NCBI RefSeq assembly: GCF_016859285.1
Contig: NC_053415.1
Location: 25,362,001-25,426,000, forward strand
Length of the DNA stretch: 64,000 nucleotides
From: Xiphias gladius
Lineage: Eukaryota > Chordata > Actinopteri > Istiophoriformes > Xiphiidae
Reading direction: 5' to 3'
Positions 22,575 to 33,000 of this stretch are shown one piece after another. The position numbers and the translations under genes were made by a program. Position 1 is the stretch's first letter, and the number at the start of each line of letters is the position of its first letter. The notes under the pieces are model-generated. The model was given only the letters and a program-made list of their open reading frames with translations. It was not told where the DNA came from and did no database searches.

Positions 22575-24293
22575 TTAGAACTCTGTGATTCTGCGGAAGG
22601 ACCCGGTGGTGGCGCAGGTGGCCCCCCAGTCACTGAACTTGCGGTACTCCCCGGGCCTCATGAAGTACTGCCGGCCGCGGTAGTTGGGGTGCTCGTACAG
22701 GGTCCAGTAGCCGTCCATGACGTTGCAGGAGTAGATGTCGCGGCTGCGAAAATGATCCTGCACCGACTCGCAGTCCTCGCTGAACTCCATCATCTGACCC
22801 TGGAAGTTTGGCCGCTCGTAGATGCGTATGCGGTAGGGGCCCTCGCTGGTCTGGAGAGAACGGTGAAGTAAAAGACAACATTAGGACGGCACCTGTGCAA
22901 AGGGGGCTCCTCCGCTACGGGCCTCTATGGGCGTCTGGGCTGTTGCCTTATTTTCTCCCACATCTGTGAATGATTATCCTTTATTATTTGGCCCAAGATG
23001 AACATTTAGATGTGCAATTTCTGCCTAAACCTAACAATCAGTCATGTTTTGTTTTTTTCCAGCTTTTGAAAAGGATCTCGGAGGGATTTTATTGTTCTCC
23101 AATAAATGACATGCAGCTGAAATCCCTCATCCCCCTTAGGAGGTTAAATCCGTCCAGTTAAGCATTTTGAGAAAGTTGGTTTGACGGGAGGAGAAGTGAA
23201 GCCATTTTTAACAATGTGTTTATTCTTCTTTACGTTATGCACAAAATAAAAAATAAAATAAATACTGAAAACAGAGCAAAGCACACGTTTAGGCGCCTGG
23301 AACAAAGAACACAAGACGCTTCAGTCTCTTCGTGCATCGAAATCGAAAAGAAATGATCGAACAGTGTCTCATTAGTCGACGTGACACCGTTACTGACTGT
23401 GAGCTCACACACACACACACACACATCACCCCGAAAGCCTCACATCCATCCACCCCCCATCACCATCCGCACACCCGACAGGAGCGAGACGTACAAACGA
23501 ACCAGGGCGATGGACTCACATAGGAGAAGGTGCGGCAGGAGCGGATGCTGTCGTTGTAGCCCATCCAGCGCTGGTAGTCTGGGTACTCCCCCCGGGTCAG
23601 CACGTACTGGTAGCCGGTGTAGTTGGGCTTCTCGTACAGCACCCAGCAGCCGCTCTCCACCTTGATGGAGTTGCAGCGGCTGAAGTGGGGGTGCATGTCG
23701 GGGCAGTCGGCGTCGCACTCATAGGAGCGGCCCTGGAAGTTCCTGTCCTCGTAAAATATGATCTGCGCGGATTCGGAGAGGGGGGTCAAAACTCACAGCT
23801 CGGTCTCCTCCCGCTCAACAAACACCGGTGAGCAGGTGAAATCGCACGTGTGTTCCGGCGACACGGGGCTCAGCTACGGCGACGCCGCTAAAGAAAGTGG
23901 TCTCCGGAATATGCAGCATCGTCGCTGCGGAATTCACTACAACTGATGTAAGGGACGCCGTTTTGCGTTCTCCCGCGGGTTGACTTTCTTCCGAGGGAGG
24001 CTGCTGAAAAGAGGGCCGGTCTTAACGGGTCCTTGTGAACGCCGCCCCCCCACAAACTAACCGGCCTGTATCCCAGTTAGCCCAGTTCCGCCGGCTGCGG
24101 TGCCACCTCAGTGCCAATCGCGATGTACGTGCTTTGATTACGGCTACGGCAGCTCTGTGAAAACTGCCACCTTGTCCGGGGGGACCGGAACCAGTCGGGG
24201 GTTCTCGATCCCTCCCAGCGAGTCCCGCACCGCGCCGGTTTTGTGAAGACCACTACAGCGCGACGGATAAAGCTCTCTTACCTTACTACTCAT
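22575..24293 (-). CDS. crygs: Gamma-S-like crystallin (intact, 3 exons)
   Basis: Lens beta-gamma crystallin. Exons on the - strand are 24282-24293 (MSSK), 23520-23762 (243 bp) and 22575-22850 (276 bp), 176 codons plus stop, with GT-AG introns. Exon 2 reads [20 protein letters not shown] and has [20 protein letters not shown] and [12 protein letters not shown], closer to vertebrate gamma-S (WAVYERPNFAGYMY, YPEYQRWMGLND) than to gamma-M. Exon 3 starts [19 protein letters not shown] and ends FRRITEF. The start MSSK, not MGK, also fits gamma-S. Third positions are GC-rich, unlike the gamma-M genes. A TATA-like TATATAG lies at 24373-24379. A numbered paralogue name cannot be given from sequence alone. 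Confidence 0.9.
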
Positions 24294-24372
24294 CCTGCAA
24301 AGAGTTCTGGAGCCGGTCACCTACGGGGGGGAAAAAAAAACGGTGGTCTCCCAAAGCAGGTCCAGAGTCCCG

Positions 24373-24395
24373 CTATATAAACCTCGATCAAAGGG
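24373..24395 (-). promoter_or_regulatory. Gamma-S promoter: TATA with adjacent TCF/SOX-like site
   Basis: On the - strand TATATAG (24373-24379) is preceded closely by CCCTTTGATC (24386-24395). That site fits a TCF/LEF or SOX core. The AACAAT box of the gamma-M promoters is absent. Confidence 0.4.
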
Positions 24396-24577
24396 TTAGC
24401 AGATCCCGCTTGAGCTGTTTTTTCAATGAGCGGGGATTTAAAGCGCTGGTGCCGCTGCCAAAAGTCTTGATCCTGGGCATAGAGCGAAAATCCCTGAATC
24501 ATCAATGCCAGAGTCCCACCGGGCACATTGCTGACCCAGTGTGCCCCCTCTTTATTGATATGGACATCGGAGACACG

Positions 24578-24611
24578 TTTAATCCACTGATCCATCATCA
24601 AGTGGATTAAA
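24578..24611. promoter_or_regulatory. Inverted pair of TAATCC homeodomain-type sites
   Basis: TTTAATCCACT (24578-24588) and AGTGGATTAAA (24601-24611) form a perfect 11 bp inverted repeat around 12 bp. TAATCC is the core bound by K50 homeodomains (Otx, Crx, Pitx). It lies about 200 bp upstream of the gamma-S TATA box. Function is inferred. Confidence 0.4.
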
Positions 24612-24619
24612 GTTCCCAC

Positions 24620-25260
24620 GCAGAATGTCAGGGCTCATCACAAAACCGCTGGGGGGCCCGCGGCTGCTCCGCGGCTCCGGCAGCAGGGGAATCGTGCAAA
24701 ACTGATGGAAAGTGTCAACATCTGTGTGTTAATGGCAGGGAAAGAGTTCGATGCATCGTTCACATTAATCACCACCGGCACAACAGATCACCAGCCGCCG
24801 TCAGCGGTATTTTAATGTCGGTATCACAAAAAGCACCTGAATCATCAACATTTGGCCTCATCGGCCGCCGCCGGGAGCCGCACGCTCGGAACCGCCGCTT
24901 GTCGGTGCGGCGCGGGGCGGCAGCGCCGGCGCTTCTCGAGAAGCCCGGAGACCGGGTCCGCGGCCGGCTTCAGTCCCGCAGCGACTCCGGCGAAGCCCGC
25001 CGGGGCTCGCTGCTGTCCTGAGACGGGGAGGAGAGGTGTGCGGTCAGACCCACCGGGTGGCAGTAGAGGCCCAGTAGAGCTCCCCCCCCCCAAGATATTC
25101 TGGATTGAAGACGGTGATGTGGTGTTGTGGGTACTCACGCTGGGGACGGACAGAGACGAGGAGGAGGAGGAGGAGGAGGAGGAAGATCGCACTGGGAGTC
25201 TCGCCTTCGCCCTCTCCGACAGCCATCTCTTCAGCTTCTGATCTACGAGAGGTTTTATGG
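24620..25260. other. CpG-rich block with (GAG)n tract
   Basis: This stretch upstream of the gamma-S gene is strongly GC and CpG rich and holds overlapping open frames on both strands. A - strand frame (24845-25192) reads a Ser run encoded by the (GAG)n tract (25156-25183), then SSIQNILGGG and a Pro/Ala/Arg-rich end. I cannot link it to a family. It may be a CpG island, a lost exon or chance. Confidence 0.35.
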
Positions 25261-25613
25261 AAGGTTTTTGTTCAATTAACCGACACGTCCGTGAGGGTTA
25301 AAGAGAAACGCGAGGGGCCCCGAGATGGTAGAGAGCAGTGGTAGAAACGGCCTGAGCGGAAACACTCAAGTGTCCAACCGAAGCACAGTTTTGGCGTCTT
25401 GTATTTTACCTGAACGTTTCCACCTTGTGCTTCTGTCTACTTACATTCACTCCGAGACCTTTATCAGACGGTTTCAGTCACTAGTTACTTAACAGGTTCG
25501 CCTTTTTCATCAGTTTTACCGCATAAAATGCAACGCATTGATCAAAAGTGGTTCAGATCAACTGCACCTCCACCAGCTGCAACAGCAAAATGTTACTAAG
25601 TCATACACAAGGT
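25261..25613. other. Intergenic, nothing recognised
   Basis: No gene recognised between the CpG-rich block and the dispersed repeat. Confidence 0.3.
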
Positions 25614-25973
25614 TGGAGCTGAAGCGATTAATCGACCAGTCAAAAAATAATCGGCTACTATTTTGATAATTCATTCATCTTTTCAGTCATTTTTCAAGCA
25701 GAAATATTTGCATGATATTCCTGAAACAGTGTCAGATATTCGCAGACTTCGGCCTCTCAAATGAGAAGATTTCCTGTCGTTCATTTAAAACTGAGCGTTT
25801 TGGAGCTTTTGCACTTTCGCTGAAACAAAACAAGACATTTAAAGACGTCCTCTTCGGCTCTGCGACGTTATTTTAGACAAATATTTGATGTTTCAAAGAC
25901 CAAACAATTGATCAATCAGAGAAACAATTGGCAGATTAATCGACAATGAAAATAATCGTTTGTTGCAGCCCCG
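25614..25973. mobile_element. AATCGATTA-type dispersed repeat, copy 1
   Basis: The left end is GGAGCTGAAGCGATTAATCG. The right end, AAAATAATCGTTTGTTGCAG, is its inverse. The middle holds the common TTCAGTCATTTTTCAAGCAG segment. This is a frequent teleost non-autonomous element, and about ten copies or fragments lie in this window. Confidence 0.65.
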
Positions 25974-26039
25974 CATACTGATGATGATGATGATGATGAT
26001 GTCAGTCCCAGGGGCCATTTTCTGCAGAGCCGGGGCTTC

Positions 26040-26115
26040 TGCTCGAATGCTTGAAGCACATTTTACTGATAATACTTCTGTACTTTTACTCGAGGAAGGT
26101 CTTAAAAAGGACCAA
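26040..26115. repeat. Fragment of a teleost 'TACTTTTACT' repeat
   Basis: GAAGCACATTTTACTGATAA followed by TACTTCTGTACTTTTACTC is the inner part of a common fish short repeat. A fuller relative is at 53425-53708. Confidence 0.4.
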
Positions 26116-26324
26116 CTCGTCTATTCAGGATGTTCATTTTTTCTTGTCGGACTCTGAACAAGCCTGTTTAAATTAAACCTTTTCAGAGGGCAACATTACT
26201 GTTGGGCTGAGCTGTTTCCAGCTCACAGAGCTATAACCCTGACCCAGCCTGTGATGGGGGGGGGGGGGGTTGAGCGTAGCCACTGTTTAGCTGCTAAAGG
26301 TCAAAGAGATTGGGACCCATTGTG

Positions 26325-29237
26325 TTAGTCGATTCCAGATAAGTGTGGTTCACATTTACTGCACATGCACTTACTGTGCTTCTTGGAGTGGTGCACAGCC
26401 TTGTAGGAGCCGAGCATGGCAAACGGATGGTAGGACAGAGTGAAGGGACAGACAATTGCGCCCTGGGGTTAAAAGCAAAATATGGAATTACATTTTCTAC
26501 ATTACCAACATTACATAATGAGGAAGACACAAAATGGCCGTGGCCGCCGCTCCCCAAACTGTTCAGACAATAACTGGACAAACAGAGTTCATCTGTTTCT
26601 TATACTAAACGTGAGTGTGAATCGCTCGCCGGGACACTGGTTGTACCTTGGATCGCTGGTTGGGGTATGATGCTGCTGGTTTACACCTGTACAGAGCCAA
26701 GATCTCCTCCACTGGCAGGCTATTCTGAAGCAGGGAAACGTGCACAGGTTAAAAAACCAGCAGTTTAACCACCAAATACCTTCTGCCACCGTCGTCACGT
26801 TCACCTCAGGAGGGCTCTGGGGATTTTGAAATGAGGAAGGAAAGTGAAGCAAGAGTCTATTGCTCCGTCTTCGCTATTTGGGCGGTATGATTAGAGAAGC
26901 TGCCCGGAGCTTCTCAGGTGAGGGTTTTTCCATTTGAGTCAGGGTAGTGATTATTACTGAGGACGAGGAGGTACCCTGTTTTTTAGGCTTACACTCTCCT
27001 CTCCTGTCGATTTCCACTTCCTCTACCTTCTCCTGTTTCTTTTTCACAGACACAATTTGATCATTTTCTCCCACTGAAACCCAATCTAGATGCATACATA
27101 CAGCATTTATGTCTTAAAATGCATCCTTGAGTAAAAAATGAATAAACGATAAGAAAAAAAATGAATGAAAACGTGCCCGTATACACGATACAGTATTGAT
27201 AGTCCCTCTCGGGCCTTTTAAGGTGTTTTACTTTACTGGGACGTCAAGATTTAATAAAAGCTGCAATCATGTATAGATAACACTTACCATAATAATCCCA
27301 GCAAAGGATGACAGGATCATAGCCTCCCGCTCTAAGCGATTAGGGTACTGGGCACCTCCTGAGCTGCATGTTGCTCCACTGTTGGAGAGAGGAATGTGGG
27401 ATCAAATTCACATCCACAAAGGCCAATAACTGGCCAAAAATGTGGCTCAGCGGATCAAAAGTTCCTTTATTATTGTGTCGAGTAGCCAGAAGTGCAGGGT
27501 CTGAGCTGATTAGGCAGGATTCTTACGGGAGTTTAAGAGGTTCCAATCCTGAAAACCCCCTCAAAAATGACTCAGGTATTTATAGATGCTTCTACGGGCG
27601 AAAGTAATAATGGGATTGGAGGCAAATTACACAAGGCTATCACCTCAGTGAACAACTCACGGAGTTATGTAAGGCAGCTTTGGGAAAAAGAGGTGAGGAT
27701 GGGAATACCTGAGGAGGTGTGCTTACACGCCCGGCAAACTCGGTGTACCTCCACTGATTTGTTGATATGGAGGGATTTCTGTTGGACCACAACAGGAAAT
27801 TCAAATGAACTGAGACCCAGTACTTTTACTGGAGAGAGTCCGGACCCTGCCCACATATTCAGCCCTTTTGGGAGAAAGCGGGACGTTTAATTGATGTGTC
27901 ATTTCTCGCTCTCTATCTCGGAGTTGTTCCTGGAGGCTTGTTACCGCGTACCTGCTATGGAGAAACCCTCCCGCTACGGACCTTTTTATAGGCACTGTCC
28001 TCTATCTGAGCTCCTCTTCAGCTTCCACATCTGGCCATAATGCTCAAATCCCCGTGTAATGAACTGTGGCTGCGTATCTGTCTCCGACACTTGCTGACCT
28101 CACTACCTAGCTCTCATGTTTCTGCTTCTTAATTTTTCATAGCATTTTAAAGTTCAATTTAAAAAGCAGTAGAGGTGCGGGAACGGTTAGCTGTGAGGTT
28201 TACTCATGGGGTGTTTTGGTTGACTCAGGGTTAATATTGTAACCAATCGATTGCAGTTTGTTACTAAGTGGATCCACGATGGAACGCAGCCAGAGAAACA
28301 CAACCAGTCAAGGGTCTCTATGCAGGAGACAGAGGGGCCTTCGGCTGCCATCGCCAGTCACTGCTGCCACATCCTGGCCGTGATCCCTCTCAGCGTCTAA
28401 ACATAGCAATATTAACCCGTCAAGTGCAGTTCGACCTCGTAAACTTTTTATTTCCGCTTGTTTCCCGCACTGTTTGACAGTATAAGTTACATGATGCTTA
28501 CACTCAGTGAAACTTTCGCCTACAGCGCGGTTTTTGTTATGACTGCATCAGACACAGTTATTCTTTATGTCCTCCGCAGCTTTATACACTCGTTTCTCCC
28601 AAATTCAGCTGGTTACATCTGGTAGCTTTGGAAGTTCTGGGGTGGGTTTGAACATCACAATAATAACCACAATAACTTTAACCTACAGCTATAACTTCAG
28701 TTTTTAGTCTAACTCTAGCAGCTTACATGATGTCGCTGTCAAGCACCTCCCTTCCTTCTTCCTTGTCCAACCACCAAAGGGCAACACCGATTGCCAGATC
28801 GTAGTGAGCCTGGAAAAAAAACACATACTGCAGCAGATGCAAGACAGAAGTACGGAAGCTGAATTTCAACTAAGTCTATCAAACTTTAAAAAAAAGAAGA
28901 AAAAAGTTTTGATCGTTTACATAGAGAACCCCTGAACTGAACAGCCGCTGTGGCAACTAACTCGGCCAGGTCTGCTTCAGATGAGGACAAGCTATCTAAT
29001 GTTGAGCTTTTACCAGGTCATCCAGCATTGTGGACGTCCCCTTCCCCTTCGGATCGAATGAATTTTCTCGGAGTTTCTGCCCAATGTAATCGCCACTGTT
29101 TGGGGGGGGGGAGGAAAAAAAGGAATCAGGTGCCATTTTAAAACATGAATCATATTGCGCTTTTCAACCACCTCCAGGCTTTTAATTTCCACTCACATAA
29201 GTGCCTCGACATCTCTTTTCAGCTGCCTTGCCCCCAT
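26325..29237 (-). CDS. C2orf80: C2orf80 homologue (six exons)
   Basis: Six short - strand exons join in frame: 29197-29237, 29014-29095, 28727-28809, 27288-27363, 26647-26724 and 26375-26462. All have GT/AG borders and matching phases, giving about 149 residues. The product follows human C2orf80 in order: MGARQLKRDVEALIGDYIG (human MERRLLKEEIRKLIGDYVG), KLRENSFDPKG, AHYDLAIGVALWWLD, QYPNRLEREAMILSSFAGII, NSLPVEEI and YHPFAMLGSYKA. The last exon either reads on to a stop at 26325 or is spliced to a further exon I cannot fix, so the C-terminus is unsure. Molecular function of C2orf80 is poorly known. Human C2orf80 also lies between the gamma-crystallins and PIKFYVE, which supports the call. Confidence 0.85.
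27364..28726 (-). other. Long intron 3 of the C2orf80 homologue
   Basis: No gene or known repeat recognised inside. Frames such as 27567-27890 + have no family match. Confidence 0.4.
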
Positions 29238-30098
29238 TTTCTGAATGAACTCCTGCAAAGACAACAGCAATAGATTTGAATATTTTCTATTCCTCTATCA
29301 TTCATTACCATGGCAAAGTGGAAAACAACCGATGTGTCGGTGGCAGCGAAGGCCAGCTTAGCTTGCATAACACTGTTATTGCTGAGGATGCCGAGCTATG
29401 TAGCCAGGAAATGGACCTGACACCCTTCGTCGGACCACACACACACACAGAGCTACCAATAAAAGCAATGAGATAACTATCCAGTAATTCCAGTCCTTCT
29501 CAGAAACACATTCTCTGTAACGGTGAAACAGGTGAGTGTAACAAATCCCAAACTGAATCCATCTATTCTGTACAATAACAAATTTTAATGAGAAGACAAA
29601 AAAAACAAAAAAACTGGCATATTCAAAACAAATTCAACAGGCAAGCATCTGTACTCACCACACACAGTCCTGTACGACCAGAAACTGATGTTTTACAACA
29701 AAAGCAGACGCTTACGACACTTCAGCTCCAGGGACACAAACCCCTAAAGATGGTCGCCTGCAGTCATGCAACACTGAATCGGGTAACCTTTCTGATGTGG
29801 ATCAGGTTTCTCAGGCAAATGGCCTGGACTGAATAATTTATGACAGACCTCCCGCCAGTCTCTCTGACCATTACCCAGCAGATATCACTGGAAAACAAGC
29901 GGAGCAACGGATGGGAGAATATACACATCGGTGAAATGTGCATCGTAGGAGCACCTCTCCAGTCCAGACTACAAAATATGATTGACAGCAAACCTGTTTA
30001 AGTGATTTAAAAGACTCATTAAAAAGGTCTTTATTAAGCTTTTAAAGCAAACCGACTATTAAAATAAACCAGATTATGAAAAAAAAGGGAGAAAATAA
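29238..30098. other. Spacer between C2orf80 homologue and shugoshin 3' ends
   Basis: A CTTTGCAG acceptor directly upstream of the C2orf80 start suggests a further 5' UTR exon somewhere in 29260-30000, but I cannot place it. Otherwise nothing recognised. Confidence 0.35.
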
Positions 30099-33000
30099 TC
30101 AGTCCACAAAGAGGGATCTTTCCAACTTTGGCTTGGCCACAGTCTTCTTCTGCCTCTTCTTCTTGCCATCCTTAAACACCGGAGAGCTCAGAAACATGCT
30201 GTCGGTGAATTTATCTCCACGCCTTATTTTGCTGTTTAAAAAGAAGAAATGATTATTATTATAAAGTAATCACAGCTGTTTTGCTGGTATAATCAATACT
30301 GAAACCGGGTTGTCACCTGTTGAGGGGCGGCTCCTTATAACTGACAACACCGTTACGTCTCCTGGTTCTGCCTCTGTTTGCGCTGTCTGGGGTTGAAATG
30401 GTGTTGGTCAGGGAGGTTAGGACTCTTCCTGCTGCAACACACAATAAATCAGACCAAAGCTGCCCTTTAAGTAACTCATTAAAAAAAACAGACAAAACAA
30501 GTTTACAAATTTGCATTTTTCATCAAATCAGCCAAAACTAGAGTGTCAGTTTATCAAAATTAGGAGAAAACATATTTTTTCTCACGTACACCGCCGCGTT
30601 AACGTATCTAGCTCTTAGATTATTGCCCCCACAACAACACAACTGGATAAGAAAGGAATTGTGACCAGGATGTGCACTAGGCGCAAAAGTTTAACCAGGG
30701 CTGCAACTGTTATTTTCATTATCGATTCATCTGCTGATTATGTTGTCAATTCATTGTTTTAAACGTTAAAAAAATAAATAAATCATGAAAATTCCTGTTA
30801 TAATTTCCCACAGCACATGGTCAGATATTCAGTTTACGCTTTTGTATGACAAACAAAAGGATCAAATTCTTACATTTGTGAAGCTGGAACCGGCAAAGGT
30901 TTGGCATTTTTACTTAACAAAATAGACCAAACTATTATTCAATCATCAAAATAGGTGCAGATTTATTTTCTGTCAATCAAATAATCAATCAATTAACTAT
31001 TCAATGCTATTCTAGTTGACATAAAGGCCAATACTGATATATCTGAAGTGAGCTAATGTAGGCAATACATCAAACCTTTAATTAGTCTGAACGCACACAC
31101 ATTTATGGATCTATTGCCGAAAGACACACGACAGTGGACACCACACCTGGAGAGGTTTGGTCTGCGCCGGCGGTAGACTCCTCAATGACTGCCGCCCCGC
31201 CCGATGCCTCCCTGTTCGGACTGGCCAGTAGAGAGTCCACCTCGGTGTTCGCAGTGCTAACATCCATGGCCAGCCACGGTGGCGTCTCATCCGCCAGCAG
31301 GTCTCCTAGATTCGGATGAACTGCCTCGTCACCGGCGTCCACCGCGTGACTGTAGGCGCCTGACACATTACATGTCCTGGCGTTGTTCAGTGAAATGCCG
31401 TCTTGAGTTTTCCGCCTATAGACAACAAACGTCTCCCTTGGATTTGTAGTTTCCTTGGGTGTGTGCAGCTTGGATTTCTTTCTACACTCTTTCGGTTTGG
31501 AATCCATCCTGGACTTTGACTTGGTGGGTTTTGAATCGTAGAGGTGCTCAAAGATGTCATCCGTTTCACTGATGTCGGCCGCTTGTAAATGGTCTAGTTG
31601 TTCTTCACTTCTCTCAGGATCGTCAGTGCCACAGAGAGGTGAGGCATCACTGGCTTCCTGAAGACGACGTGCTTTCTTTTCTGATCTTAATCCTTTGTTG
31701 CTATGGCTGCTTTTATTCCTCTTTTTCTTGTCATGTAAAAGGTCATCACACTCCTTCCTCTGCGCTGCTTTCTTCTTGCCAGATCGCCCGGTTTCTTCTC
31801 TCCTGGCTTTTTTAGGTTTCTGAAACTCTGTGCTTGTAGTAGAGTCTTGGTCCAGCAGCAGTACTTCACGGTTATCATTGCTTCCCAAGTCTCCTCGAAA
31901 GATCCCCGAATCCTGCGTGGCAACCCAAGGACGCTTACAGGAGCTCTGTGTTTCCTTGACAAAGTCTCTATCACTGTTCCTGTGCGGATCTGATTCTGAA
32001 CATTGAAGGACTGTTGGCGGCTCCTCTGCCTCACAGTGGAAGGATCCTGTGGAAGGCATTAAATCCTGCTCTACATCACCCACGTGCGGTGATGCACTGT
32101 TCGATGAGGTGCTATCTCTCGCCACTGCGATAACAAACGTCCCTCTGCATTTTGATTTGTGACTTCCCCCAGAATTTGTTGTGGTCTTCATTTTGCTCTG
32201 TGAGTGATTGCCACTAGGGGAAAGACTCCTCACATAGACGGACTCTGGACGTGTGAACAGGAACTCGTCAGGTTGCTCTTGGTCTTTGCATGCTTCATAT
32301 TTTCCCCGAACTTCTTCTTCTTCATTACGGGGCTGTTCTAATTTGGAACCACTGCTCTCGCTTTCACGAGATGGCAAAGTGAATACAGTTTTACTGGTGA
32401 CTGAAGATACCCTCCTCCCTTTGACCCTGGACCTCCTGTATGTGATCCTGGACACTTCTTCTTCTGCAGTGTCTTTCTCTGGCGGTAATTTTGCACTTCC
32501 GCCGGCTTTGGAGACTTTATTTTCAGGATCCATGAAATAATCGTCAAGATCTGGTAGGACGATGTCACAGGACTCTGTCTTTGACTTGGTGTGGTGATGT
32601 GATTTGAATTTCCCCTTTGCCATTCTCTGACAGCCGCCAGCTTCGGACTTGCTCAACTTGGGCAAGCGAGAGGTAAGGATACTCCTAGACTGTTTTTTAG
32701 GTGACTGACACTTGTTTTCTAGGTCTCTGATATCCTCCAGTGCCTGGTCATCTGTCTGTAACACAGTGTCAGCGGGAGCAGTCTGAGCCTCACTCATCCT
32801 AGAATCTGCAGAGTTCTTCACTTGTGGATTTTCAGCCACACTCGACCCACGGGCTTCTTCCTTTTTCTTCTGGCCTTTCGGCCTCGGTTTTTTGGCCTTG
32901 GTTTCCACAGTGACTATCTCGGGAGCATTACTCTGCGTCATCTCCATTGTTGTATTCAGGAGCAAAGTTTTCTCTTGTTTGTTACTATGATCTGGTTCAG

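Noticed and set aside
27567-27890. 107-codon + strand frame
   Set aside because: It lies in the long intron of the C2orf80 homologue, on the other strand, with no family match.
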